A DNA stretch of 64,000 nt from Neobacillus sp. Marseille-Q6967 (GTDB lineage Bacteria; Bacillota; Bacilli; Bacillales; Cytobacillaceae). A program made the translations under genes and the position numbers. The stretch covers positions 1,216,001 through 1,280,000 of the forward strand of contig NZ_CAMGZB010000001.1 in the NCBI RefSeq assembly GCF_946151075.1, read 5' to 3'. The notes beneath the pieces are model-generated. The model searched no databases. It had not been told where the DNA came from and saw only the letters and a program-made list of their open reading frames with translations. Positions 45,167 through 53,290 of the stretch are shown here, piece after piece (the first letter of the stretch is position 1; every line of letters starts with the position of its first letter).

Positions 45167-46321
45167 ATGAAAGGGATTAGATTGCTTACATTATGGGTAA
45201 TGACAATTAGTATCCTTGCAGGTTGCTGGAACAGGGTTGAAATTAACGATATTGCCATTGTTACGGCAATTGGGTTAGACCTTGTAGAAGGGGATAAACT
45301 CCGCTTATCGCTTCAAGTAGCAGTTCCATCAAAGTTAGGATCAACTGGCGGTGGCCAAGGCGGAAGCAGTGAGAAAGGTTTCATCATCATTTCAGAAACG
45401 GGCGCTACCATATCGGAAGCATACCGCAATATCCAAGGAAAGCTGCCAAGACGCATATTCTTTTCCCAAAGCCGGGTCCTATTGATTGGAGAGGATTTAG
45501 CAAAACACGGTGTTTATCATATTATTGATTTCCACACAAGGTACGCTGAGCCCCGTATAAACAGTTTTATAATGTTTACAAAGGGTAAAGCTTCTGAAAT
45601 CATCAATAGCATGCCGAAATTTGAAAACATTTCGGCAGAAGAAATGAAAGAACTGGCAAAAATGAATGTAGGTTTAAAAATTTATGTCAGGGACTTTCTG
45701 AACATGCTTCTTGCAGAGGGTCTAGAACCAATGGCTCCTCAATACACTTTAAAGCCATTAGAAGTAGAAACAAAAAATAAATCAGAAGAAACACAAGCAT
45801 TAAATGGAATCGCTGTGTTTAAAAAGGACAAACTGGTAGGCTGGATGGATGAAGTTGAAACCAGGGGCCTTTTATGGCTTCGCAATGAAATGGAAACAGG
45901 AATTATTACTCTTAAAGTACCGAAAGAGAAAGGCGGAGGGAATATTAGTATGGAAATTATTAGAGCAGAAACGAAAATCGTTCCCATACTAAAACAAGGT
46001 AAAATCATAATGAAAGTAAATGTGGTTTCAGAATTGAGTGTAATAGAAAATGACTCACAACTAAAACTAGCAGAAACAAAAGTAATCGAGGATATCCAAA
46101 AAGATATTAATAATGAGGTTAGGGACAGAGTTCAAATGATCGTGGATAGGGCTCAAAAGGATTATCAGTCAGACATATTCGGCTTTGGACAATCTGTATA
46201 CAGGAAATACCCGAGAGAATGGAACACAACTTATAAAAATAATTGGGATCAGAAATTTGGACAGTTAGACGTTAAAATAGAATCAAAATCCTTCATTAGA
46301 AGAATTGGATTAATTAAATAA
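45167..46321 (+). CDS. Spore germinant receptor C subunit (GerAC/GerKC lipoprotein)
   Basis: Encodes 384 residues from ATG 45167 (AAGGACAGG nine bases upstream); ATG 45158 overlaps it. A type II signal peptide with lipobox ILAGC puts the lipid-Cys at about residue 19. CWNRVEINDIAIVTAIGLD is the family start, and IFFSQSRVLLIGEDLAKHG follows. The C subunit is a lipoprotein on the outer face of the inner spore membrane and needs diacylglyceryl transfer in many receptors. Confidence 0.94.
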   Translation: MKGIRLLTLWVMTISILAGCWNRVEINDIAIVTAIGLDLVEGDKLRLSLQVAVPSKLGSTGGGQGGSSEKGFIIISETGATISEAYRNIQGKLPRRIFFSQSRVLLIGEDLAKHGVYHIIDFHTRYAEPRINSFIMFTKGKASEIINSMPKFENISAEEMKELAKMNVGLKIYVRDFLNMLLAEGLEPMAPQYTLKPLEVETKNKSEETQALNGIAVFKKDKLVGWMDEVETRGLLWLRNEMETGIITLKVPKEKGGGNISMEIIRAETKIVPILKQGKIIMKVNVVSELSVIENDSQLKLAETKVIEDIQKDINNEVRDRVQMIVDRAQKDYQSDIFGFGQSVYRKYPREWNTTYKNNWDQKFGQLDVKIESKSFIRRIGLIK

Positions 46322-46336
46322 CCAAAAGGATGGAAA

Positions 46337-46501
46337 ATGCTGAAGATATTCATGATGATTCTCATTTTTGTAATACTTTTTTCTTGGGAAGTTCCAAAGT
46401 TATTAAGAAAAAGAGAAATGAAGGAATTGGTCGTTTTTTCCTTCCTTGCGCTAATTGGATTAGTATTAAGTATATTTGTGGTCATTCGATCTTTTATCTA
46501 A
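46337..46501 (+). CDS. 54-residue membrane peptide, D-subunit-like gene of the germinant receptor operon
   Basis: ATG 46337 follows AAAGGATGG and opens a frame of 54 codons to TAA 46499. It lies 15 bases after the C subunit gene, in the same direction. Two hydrophobic segments (about 2-16 and 31-51) flank a basic loop (KLLRKREMKE). Small two-segment D proteins accompany some Bacillus ger operons and modulate receptor function. Size, topology and position fit that class; sequence similarity is not something I can test. It is shorter than usual gene-calling cut-offs. Confidence 0.7.
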   Translation: MLKIFMMILIFVILFSWEVPKLLRKREMKELVVFSFLALIGLVLSIFVVIRSFI

Positions 46502-46529
46502 CAGTAAATTAGTTAAGGATACGTTGGTA

Positions 46530-46907
46530 GGGATGGCACGTAAATTAGAAATATGGCACACAAAACTACAGGATTGGCACATAAAAGGATGAATGAGGCA
46601 CATAAGGAATGATTGATTTGGAAAAAGGAGATTTTTTTAGATGAAATAGGGGTGATAATCCTCCTGGAATTTAAGAGAAATTAGTTTCCTAGCCAGTCTT
46701 GCGACTGGTTTTTTGTTGATTAGTGAGGGATGGCACGTAAATTAGAAATATGGCACATAAAACTACAGGATCGGCACATAAACGGATGAATGAGGCACAT
46801 AAGGAGTGATTGGTTGGAGAAAGGTAATTTTTATGATGAAATAGGGGTGATGAGCTCCTATAATTAGGAAAAAATCAGTTTCCTATCCAGTCTGGATACT
46901 GGCTTTT
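46530..46907 (+). repeat. 197-bp direct duplication containing 21-bp GGCAC repeats and a terminator
   Basis: GGCAC cores lie at 46535, 46555, 46576, 46597 and again at 46732, 46752, 46773, 46794 (spacing 20, 21, 21 in both), so the second set is the first shifted by 197 bases. Shared stretches include GGATGGCACGTAAATTAGAA and GATGAAATAGGGGTGAT. Each copy ends in a hairpin (CCAGTCTTGCGACTGG at 46693, CCAGTCTGGATACTGG at 46886). The block directly follows the germination operon. Confidence 0.85.
46692..46714 (+). terminator. Terminator in the first copy of the duplication
   Basis: CCAGTC / GACTGG with loop TTGC, then TTTTTTG. The second copy (46885-46907) has a decayed stem and only four T's. 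Confidence 0.7.
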
Positions 46908-47059
46908 GGATTCTGGGTTTAGATGTGGGAAAGAATGGGGTATGAATGTGTGATTTTTGAATATGATGGTTGTACAGAGGGGTATATATATAGAAGGTTT
47001 TAGTGAAATTTATGATAATTATCACTGACATTGTTTGGATTTTAAGGTGTAATATTAAA

Positions 47060-47430
47060 AGTGCAGAGGCTCTTGCGAGCCTTGTTCTAGGCACGTCATC
47101 TTCCGCTACGCTTCCGGATCACGTGCACCTCGCGCTATTTTTTTAATAGAGTTTGCTCTTGCGTCATCTCTGGGGGGAATTCAGGGTGTTTTTCAGCGAG
47201 ATCAAACAAACGCTCAAGGGGCGGGGACCTTGTGTCGACAAACCAGTGTGCGGATAAATTGGAAATTCTATCGCTGGCTGCTGTCGCACCCGAAGCGCAA
47301 GCGTCGCTGGAGCATTGCAAAATTCCCCAAGTCCAAAGTGTATCTAAGAGCTAGCTCTCAAACGCTTGGATTCGGAAATTTTGTGGCGATAGAATTTCCA
47401 ATTTAAGTAGTTGGTCTTGTCGACACAGGA
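47060..47430. mobile_element. Putative MITE-like element and relic of a longer mobile sequence
   Basis: From 47231, TGTGTCGACAA-ACCA..TAAATTGGAAATTCTATCGC is repeated in inverted orientation at 47385-47427, giving imperfect terminal inverted repeats of about 45 bases around a core of about 110 bases. That core contains the perfect palindrome AGAGCTAGCTCT. The flanking 47060-47230 has hairpins (GGCTCTTGCGAGCC; GCACGT..ACGTGC) and, on the minus strand, an uninterrupted frame including RSPPLERLFDLAEKHPEFPP, which could be a remnant of an element-encoded protein. I see no intact transposase. The surrounding gap (46908-47060) is AT-rich and contains a TGATAATTATCA palindrome at about 47009, a loose Fur-box half. 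Confidence 0.55.
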
Positions 47431-47448
47431 TTGTAACAATGCTATAAT
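47420..47448 (+). promoter_or_regulatory. Sigma-A promoter of the nuo operon
   Basis: TCGACA (47420-47425), 17-base spacer, consensus TATAAT (47443-47448) with an extended -10 TGC, 57 bases before nuoA. The -35 hexamer lies inside the right inverted repeat of the element at 47231-47427. Confidence 0.78.
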
Positions 47449-47504
47449 GTTATCGGTTACAAATTTAATTAGTACGAAAATTTACAACATTGGAGGGGAT
47501 AGAC

Positions 47505-47879
47505 ATGGAACTTTTGAATGTATATCAGAATAATTATCTGATAGTTTTTGTGTTCCTATGTCTTGGGGTGTTGCTGCCGGTGGTGGCATTATTTTTAGGT
47601 AAGCTTCTGCGTCCTCATAAGCCGAGTGAGGCGAAGTATACTACTTATGAGAGCGGTATTGATCCATTTCACGATTCCCGTGTACAGTTCAATGTCCGCT
47701 ATTATATTTTTGCCCTGATGTTTGTTATTTTTGATGTTGAAACGGTATTTTTATATCCGTGGGCAGTTGCTTATGAGAAATTAGGAGTTTTTGCATTGAT
47801 TGAAATGTTGATTTTCGTGGTTATGCTCTTGATTGGCTTAATCTACGCATGGAAGAAGAAGGTGCTACAATGGATTTAA
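47505..47879 (+). CDS. nuoA: NADH-quinone oxidoreductase subunit A
   Basis: Encodes 124 residues from ATG 47505 after TTGGAGGGG. Three membrane helices; [24 protein letters not shown] (quoted in parts: [22 protein letters not shown]) is the conserved loop at the quinone-module junction. First of eleven nuo genes. It overlaps nuoB by ten bases. Confidence 0.96.
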   Translation: MELLNVYQNNYLIVFVFLCLGVLLPVVALFLGKLLRPHKPSEAKYTTYESGIDPFHDSRVQFNVRYYIFALMFVIFDVETVFLYPWAVAYEKLGVFALIEMLIFVVMLLIGLIYAWKKKVLQWI

Positions 47880-48382
47880 AACTAGACAACCTTTCGCCAG
47901 AGGAAATGAAAGAGTTAGAAAGAAATGTATTTTTTGCAACGCTGGAGCAAATTAAGGCTTGGGCACGAAGTAATTCGTTGTGGCCGATGACATTTGGTCT
48001 GGCTTGTTGTGCGATTGAGATGATGGGTGTTGGGGGCGCGAATTATGACCTTGACCGGTTTGGTTCGTTTTTCCGTACGTCTCCTCGTCAATCCGACTGT
48101 ATGATTGTTTCTGGTACGGTAACGAAGAAGATGGCACCAATTGTTCGTCGTTTATATGATCAAATGCCGGAACCGAAGTGGGTTATTGCGATGGGCTCTT
48201 GTGCGACTGCGGGCGGCCCGTATGTGAAATCTTATGCTGTTGTTAAGGGAGTCGATCAAATCGTTCCTGTAGATGTATATATTCCTGGATGTCCGCCAAA
48301 CCCGGCCGCATTAATTTATGGTATTAATAAATTAAAGGAAAAGATTCGTTATGAAGCGAAGACTGGGAAGAAGGTGATCTAA
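47870..48382 (+). CDS. nuoB: NADH-quinone oxidoreductase subunit B
   Basis: Encodes 170 residues from ATG 47870 (AAGAAGGTG upstream). Ligands of cluster N2 are seen in [10 protein letters not shown] (two adjacent Cys), [10 protein letters not shown] and [14 protein letters not shown]. The in-frame ATG at 47849 would extend it into nuoA without an RBS. N2 hands electrons to quinone. Confidence 0.97.
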   Translation: MDLKLDNLSPEEMKELERNVFFATLEQIKAWARSNSLWPMTFGLACCAIEMMGVGGANYDLDRFGSFFRTSPRQSDCMIVSGTVTKKMAPIVRRLYDQMPEPKWVIAMGSCATAGGPYVKSYAVVKGVDQIVPVDVYIPGCPPNPAALIYGINKLKEKIRYEAKTGKKVI

Positions 48383-48385
48383 CCG

Positions 48386-49711
48386 ATGAGCGGGGAAAAG
48401 GATCTCGACCAATTGAAAAGGGAAGCTGCGGCGAAGGCAAAAGCAGAGGCGTTAGCGAGGCGTAAGGCGAAGGAAGCCGGCGAAACGCAAGCGAAAGCGG
48501 CGGACGCAGCACCAGCAGCTAAAGAGGAGTCTAAGCAGGTCGAAGCGGAGCCTAAGCAAGAGGCGAATTCTACTGATGATGCGGACCTTGCGAAGAAGAA
48601 GGCAGCTGCGGCAGCGAAGGCAAAGGCGGCGGCACTGGCGAAGAAAAAGCGTGAAGGCATCGCGGATGAGCCCGCGGCTGAAGCAGAGACGCAAGCTGAA
48701 GCTTCTTCGGAATCGAATGATGCAGATGATCTTGCGAAAAAGAAAGCAGCGGCGGTAGCGAAAGCCAAAGCGGCGGCTGCGGCGAAGCGTAAGGCGATGG
48801 AACTGGCCGGCGGAGCAGAACCTGCAGAAGAAACCCCTGTGGCAGAAGCGGCTGGTGACGATGACCTCGCGAAGAAAAAAGCAGCGGCGGTAGCAAAGGC
48901 CAAAGCAGCAGCGGCAGCCAAACGCAAAGTAATGGAGCAGGCGGGTGGCGAAGCATCAACAGAGGAACCTGCTGGAGATGATGCAAAGGCGAAAGCAGCG
49001 GCAGCAGCCAAGGCAAAGGCAGCAGCGGCGGCGAAAGCAAAGGCAGCGGCAGCAGCAGCAGCAAAGGCCAAAGCAGCTAGAGGATCGGATGACACTGCGG
49101 CCGGCGGTGACGATGAAAAAGCCAAAGCAATTGCAGCGGCAAAAGCGAAAGCCAAAGTGGCAGCAGCAGCAAAGGCGAAAGCAGCAGTAAAAGGCGGCGA
49201 TGCAGCACCTGCTGAAACAGAAGCGGCACCATCACCGAATCAGCCTTTCTTAGATAAATACAGAAAGGTGATTGAGGAGAACCTGGGTCAGGATGTTTTA
49301 GAAGATTCTTATATTAATAAATTATCTAAAGATGTCCCGACACTTGTGGCGAAGAAAGATACATATTTCAAGGTGGCTCAATTCTTAAAGTATAATGAGC
49401 TTCTAGGGTTCGATTATCTATCTGAGCTGCATGGAACGGATTTTGAAACACATATGGAAGTGTATGTTCACTTATACTCATACAAAAACCGTCAATCGGT
49501 TGCATTAAAAGTAAAGATTGACCGTGATGAACCAACAATCGAGTCCGTACAGCCGATTTGGGCTGGAGCCAACTGGCCAGAATGTGAAGCGTACGACTTA
49601 CTGGGAATAAAATTCACAGGACACCCGGACCTGCATCGGATTTTACTCGGAGAAGAATGGGTTGGCCATCCACTGCGTAAAGATTATGAACCGTATGATG
49701 TGGAGGTGTAG
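48386..49711 (+). CDS. nuoC: NADH-quinone oxidoreductase subunit C with long Ala/Lys-rich N-terminal extension
   Basis: Encodes 441 residues. The conserved 30-kDa subunit domain is only the last about 160 residues (from QPFLDKYRKVIEENLG to the signature CEAYDLLGIKFTGHPDLHRI and PLRKDYEPYDVEV). Residues about 5-280 are low-complexity Ala/Lys/Glu sequence: four DDLAKKKAAAVAKAKAAA-type repeats with acidic linkers (EPAEETPVAEAAGDD), then nearly pure AKAKAAAAAK. It looks like a charged single alpha-helix or disordered tether. The extension is continuous with no frameshift. NuoC joins NuoD near the quinone site; a role for the tail is unknown. Confidence 0.95.
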   Translation: MSGEKDLDQLKREAAAKAKAEALARRKAKEAGETQAKAADAAPAAKEESKQVEAEPKQEANSTDDADLAKKKAAAAAKAKAAALAKKKREGIADEPAAEAETQAEASSESNDADDLAKKKAAAVAKAKAAAAAKRKAMELAGGAEPAEETPVAEAAGDDDLAKKKAAAVAKAKAAAAAKRKVMEQAGGEASTEEPAGDDAKAKAAAAAKAKAAAAAKAKAAAAAAAKAKAARGSDDTAAGGDDEKAKAIAAAKAKAKVAAAAKAKAAVKGGDAAPAETEAAPSPNQPFLDKYRKVIEENLGQDVLEDSYINKLSKDVPTLVAKKDTYFKVAQFLKYNELLGFDYLSELHGTDFETHMEVYVHLYSYKNRQSVALKVKIDRDEPTIESVQPIWAGANWPECEAYDLLGIKFTGHPDLHRILLGEEWVGHPLRKDYEPYDVEV

Positions 49712-49714
49712 CCA

Positions 49715-50815
49715 ATGATCAGAACAGAAGAAATGTTACTAAACGTCGGCCCGCAGCACCCTAGTACGCACGGAGTATTCCGTCTTGTTGTTAAAATTGA
49801 TGGGGAAATTATTACCGAAGCAAAGCCGGTCATCGGTTATTTGCACCGCGGAACGGAAAAACTGGCCGAAGACCTGCAATATACGCAGATTATTCCTTAT
49901 ACCGACCGAATGGATTATCTATCCGCGATGACGAATAACTATGTCATCTGTCATGCAGTTGAGACAATGATGGGGATTCAGGTTCCAGAACGTGCCGAAT
50001 ACCTTCGTGTCATGGCGATGGAGTTGGGACGGATCGCCAGCCACCTCGTTGCTTGGGGAACGTATATCCTTGACTTAGGTGCTACAAGCCCGTTCATTTA
50101 TGCTTTCCGTGATCGGGAGATGATTATCAACATGCTGAACGAATTATCCGGTGCCCGCTTAACCTTCAACTATATGCGAGTTGGCGGAGTGAAGTGGGAT
50201 GCTCCTGAAGGCTGGGTGGACAGTGTACGGAAGTTTGTTCCTTACCTGCGCGAGCAGTTGAAAGGCTACCATGATCTTGTCTCCGGAAATGAAATCTTTT
50301 TAGACCGGGTAAAAGGGGTAGGTACGTACACGAAAGAGGATGCAATCAACTATTCCTTGAGTGGTCCAAACCTTCGCAGTACCGGTGTGAAATGGGATCT
50401 TCGTAAAGATGAACCATATTCCATTTATGACCGTTTTGATTTTAACGTGGTAACACGTGAAACTGGTGATTGTTTAGCACGCTACCATGTACGGCTAGAC
50501 GAGATTGCCGAATCATTGAAAATTCTTGAGCAGGCAGTTGAGCAGTTCCCTGCTGAAGGTGAAATCCTCGCAAAAGTGCCCAAAATTATTAAGGCACCCA
50601 AAGGGGAAGCGTTTGTACGGATTGAATCACCGCGTGGCGAAATTGGCTGTTATATTGCCAGTGACGGTAAAAAAGAGCCGTACCGCCTAAAGTTTAGAAG
50701 GCCTTCATTCTATAATCTGCAAATTCTCCCTAAATTATTAGTAGGCGAAAATATTGCTAATTTGATTGCAATTTTAGGGGCAGTTGACATTGTCCTTGGG
50801 GAGGTGGACGGCTAA
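49715..50815 (+). CDS. nuoD: NADH-quinone oxidoreductase subunit D
   Basis: Encodes 366 residues of the 49-kDa, [NiFe]-hydrogenase-derived fold. NVGPQHPSTHGVFRLV with the quinone-binding His, GYLHRGTEKLAE, and the C-terminal DIVLGEVDG, where hydrogenase has its metal ligands, are typical. It forms the quinone cavity with NuoB. It shares the TAATG junction with nuoH. Confidence 0.97.
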   Translation: MIRTEEMLLNVGPQHPSTHGVFRLVVKIDGEIITEAKPVIGYLHRGTEKLAEDLQYTQIIPYTDRMDYLSAMTNNYVICHAVETMMGIQVPERAEYLRVMAMELGRIASHLVAWGTYILDLGATSPFIYAFRDREMIINMLNELSGARLTFNYMRVGGVKWDAPEGWVDSVRKFVPYLREQLKGYHDLVSGNEIFLDRVKGVGTYTKEDAINYSLSGPNLRSTGVKWDLRKDEPYSIYDRFDFNVVTRETGDCLARYHVRLDEIAESLKILEQAVEQFPAEGEILAKVPKIIKAPKGEAFVRIESPRGEIGCYIASDGKKEPYRLKFRRPSFYNLQILPKLLVGENIANLIAILGAVDIVLGEVDG

Positions 50816-51822
50816 TGGTAGAAGATTTGCTCCATTCGAGTCCAGGCTTGTTGAACTTTGGAATCTTCTTTTTACTTGCAGTTGTCTTACTATTAGTGGT
50901 CTTAGGTTTCGTAACCTATGGAATTTTAGCAGAACGAAAAGTTATGGGATTTATGCAGCTGCGTCATGGTCCAAACCAGCTCGGCGGCCCGTGGGGATTA
51001 TTGCAGACCGTAGCGGACGTTCTCAAGCTTTTATTAAAAGAAGATATTATCCCGAAGGCAGTAGATAAACCATTATTTATTCTGGCTCCGGTCTTGGCGT
51101 TTGCACCGTCGTTTATGGTGCTTGCGACTGTCCCGTTTACCGACAAATTTCAGTTTGCCGATATCGGTGTCGGATTGCTTTATTATATTGCTGTTTCTGG
51201 CTTAACCGTGTTTGGAATGGTACTTGGAGGCTGGGCCTCCAATAACAAGTATGCTCTCTTAGGAGGAATGCGTGCGGCAGCCCAGATGATTTCCTATGAA
51301 ATCCCGCTCGTTATGTCCGTTTTAGGTGTGATCCTTTTAACAGGAAGTTTAAATCTGAACGATATCGTGGCACAGCAGGGAGACACTGCTTGGTTTATTC
51401 TCTTGCAGCCAGTAGCGTTTGTTGTGTTTTTCATCGCATCGATTGCCGAATTAAACCGGACACCGTTTGATTTGCCGGAATCAGAAAACGAACTCGTTGC
51501 GGGTTACCATGTTGAATATACAGGTTTCCGCTGGGCATTCTTTATGCTTTCAGAATATGTGTATTTATTCGCAATGTCTGCATTGATTACGGTAATCTTT
51601 CTTGGAGGCTGGCTGCCGCCGTTTGATTTCCTTGGCTTCATTCCAGGAGCAGTTTGGTTCTCACTTAAATTTAGTGCTGTGGTCTTTGTTTACATCTGGC
51701 TGCGCAGTACGCTTCCGCGTTTCCGCGTTGACAGCTTAATGGAATTCGGCTGGAAAGTCCTTTTCCCAGTCGCACTAGCAAACATCTTCCTAACAGCTTT
51801 AATCAAAACACTATTTTTCTAA
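50815..51822 (+). CDS. nuoH: NADH-quinone oxidoreductase subunit H
   Basis: Encodes 335 residues, eight membrane segments. AERKVMGFMQLRHGPNQLG is the family signature near the quinone entry; IAELNRTPFDLPESENELVAGYH-type sequence (seen in parts) holds the acidic residues linked to proton coupling. Start ATG overlaps the nuoD stop. Confidence 0.96.
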   Translation: MVEDLLHSSPGLLNFGIFFLLAVVLLLVVLGFVTYGILAERKVMGFMQLRHGPNQLGGPWGLLQTVADVLKLLLKEDIIPKAVDKPLFILAPVLAFAPSFMVLATVPFTDKFQFADIGVGLLYYIAVSGLTVFGMVLGGWASNNKYALLGGMRAAAQMISYEIPLVMSVLGVILLTGSLNLNDIVAQQGDTAWFILLQPVAFVVFFIASIAELNRTPFDLPESENELVAGYHVEYTGFRWAFFMLSEYVYLFAMSALITVIFLGGWLPPFDFLGFIPGAVWFSLKFSAVVFVYIWLRSTLPRFRVDSLMEFGWKVLFPVALANIFLTALIKTLFF

Positions 51823-51831
51823 AAATCACTT

Positions 51832-51844
51832 GGTGCCAGGCACC
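51832..51844 (+). repeat. GGTGCCAGGCACC palindrome in the nuoH-nuoI gap
   Basis: A perfect palindrome (GGTGCC-A-GGCACC), one base different from the dispersed GGTGACAGGCACC family, ten bases after the nuoH stop. Confidence 0.55.
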
Positions 51845-51879
51845 ACATTAGAATAAATCTATAAAAGGGGTGAAAAGAC

Positions 51880-52299
51880 GTGCTTGGATTTACAAAAGGC
51901 TTAAAATATACCCTTAAACAGTTAACACGTGAGAAAGTGACGTATAAGTATCCAGATGAGCCGCTGCCGCTTCCGGACCGCTTCCGCGGAATTCAGAAGT
52001 TTTACCCAGAGAAGTGTATTGTGTGTAATCAGTGTGCGAATATTTGCCCGACAGATTGTATTCAATTGACGGGTAAAAAGCATCCGGATCCAACGAAAAA
52101 AGGGAAGATCATCGACACATATGATATCAACTTCGAAATTTGCATTCTTTGTGACCTGTGTACGGAGGTTTGCCCAACTGAAGCGATTGTAATGACCAAT
52201 AACTTTGAGTTAGCGGAATACAGCCGTGATATGTTATTTAAAAATCTTGAATGGCTGGATGAAAACGATGAAAACGTACGGCAGGTGAATAAAGCATGA
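51880..52299 (+). CDS. nuoI: NADH-quinone oxidoreductase subunit I (2 x 4Fe-4S ferredoxin)
   Basis: Encodes 139 residues. Two complete 4Fe-4S motifs: CIVCNQCANICPTDCIQ and CILCDLCTEVCPTEAI, carrying clusters N6a and N6b. AAAAGGGGTG precedes the start; the first codon appears to be GTG-CTT or the ATG-equivalent at 51880. With no NuoEFG in the operon, this subunit is the likely electron entry point. Confidence 0.96.
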   Translation: MLGFTKGLKYTLKQLTREKVTYKYPDEPLPLPDRFRGIQKFYPEKCIVCNQCANICPTDCIQLTGKKHPDPTKKGKIIDTYDINFEICILCDLCTEVCPTEAIVMTNNFELAEYSRDMLFKNLEWLDENDENVRQVNKA

Positions 52300-52814
52300 C
52301 AATAACAGGCGAGTTTCTCGCATTTATGGGTTTAGCGCTAGTTGCGATTATTGGCGGTGTACTGTTATTGAACCTGACCAAAGTCGTGCATATGGTGGTT
52401 GCCCTCATCTTCACTTTCGTCAGCATCGCCGGAATTTATGTACTTTTATCAGCTGAATTTGTAGCAGCTGTACAGGTTTTGATTTATTCCGGTGCCATCA
52501 CCATCATCATGCTGTTTGGAATCATGTTAACAAAGCATGATGACAAAGGTGAAACAACAACAGGAAAGTGGAGAAAGGTTTTCATATTTCTAGGTGTTAT
52601 CGGCTTTGCGGCCGCTGTGTATTATGGCATTTATGACTTCAATATCGAGCAGGTGCCGACTGATTTACACGTAGACAACACAATGAAAATCGGGGAAGCC
52701 TTATACTCTAAATGGGTCATCCCGTTTGAGTTAACATCCGTATTACTTTTAGTTGCGCTTGTCGGATCGATTGTTCTGGCAAAGAAAGAAGAGAAGGAGG
52801 CGGATAAGGAATGA
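52296..52814 (+). CDS. nuoJ: NADH-quinone oxidoreductase subunit J
   Basis: Encodes 172 residues, five membrane segments. [20 protein letters not shown] contains the conserved third-helix tyrosine and glycine. Overlaps nuoI and nuoK by four bases each (ATGA). Confidence 0.95.
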   Translation: MTITGEFLAFMGLALVAIIGGVLLLNLTKVVHMVVALIFTFVSIAGIYVLLSAEFVAAVQVLIYSGAITIIMLFGIMLTKHDDKGETTTGKWRKVFIFLGVIGFAAAVYYGIYDFNIEQVPTDLHVDNTMKIGEALYSKWVIPFELTSVLLLVALVGSIVLAKKEEKEADKE

Positions 52815-53125
52815 GTTCAGTTCCCGCTTCAGCCTTCTTGGCCTTGGCGTTAATTTTATTCTGTATCGGTTTATACGGTGCTCTGACGAAAAGAAACACC
52901 GTTATCGTCTTAATCTCAATTGAACTAATGCTAAATGCCGTCAACATTAACTTGGTTACCTTCAGTAAATACGGAATGGCACCGTCGATTACCGGTCAAA
53001 TCTTTGCACTGTTTGCGATCACCGTAGCGGCCGCAGAAGCAGCCGTCGGATTGGCAATCCTCATGGCCCTTTACCGTAACCGCAAAACCGTCAACATCGA
53101 CGAAATGAACAAACTGAAGAATTAA
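52811..53125 (+). CDS. nuoK: NADH-quinone oxidoreductase subunit K
   Basis: Encodes 104 residues, three membrane segments. The two conserved membrane glutamates of the proton pathway are in [17 protein letters not shown] and [27 protein letters not shown] within nuoJ. Confidence 0.96.
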   Translation: MSSVPASAFLALALILFCIGLYGALTKRNTVIVLISIELMLNAVNINLVTFSKYGMAPSITGQIFALFAITVAAAEAAVGLAILMALYRNRKTVNIDEMNKLKN

Positions 53126-53126
53126 T

Positions 53127-53251
53127 GGTGACAGGCACCACAAAAAGACATTTTAAGCAATTTGTCCACCCAGGGTGGACAAATTGGAAATAATAGTGTC
53201 CGCCTGAGGTGGACAAATGGGTGTGTTTGTGTTTTTGCGGTGACAGGCACC
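53127..53251 (+). repeat. Small palindromic cassette between nuoK and nuoL, flanked by direct 13-bp repeats
   Basis: GGTGACAGGCACC occurs at 53127-53139 and 53239-53251 as exact direct repeats 112 bases apart. Between them AATTTGTCCACCC / GGGTGGACAAATT (about 53159-53186) is a perfect 13-bp inverted repeat with a one-base centre, followed by GTCCGCC..GGTGGAC (53198-53214). The nuo genes are otherwise almost gapless here, so this looks like an insertion into the operon. Confidence 0.75.
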
Positions 53252-53290
53252 GTGGAACAACCACCATTTTTGATAAAGGGGATAGTGATA

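Noticed and set aside
46998-47025. Fur box near TGATAATTATCA
   Set aside because: Only one half of the 19-base consensus is matched and no iron-related gene follows closely; mentioned only as part of the gap.
48379-49155. Long Ala/Phe-rich minus-strand frame antisense to nuoC
   Set aside because: It is the mirror of the GC-rich Ala/Lys repeats in nuoC; the sense frame has the RBS, operon position and conserved domain.
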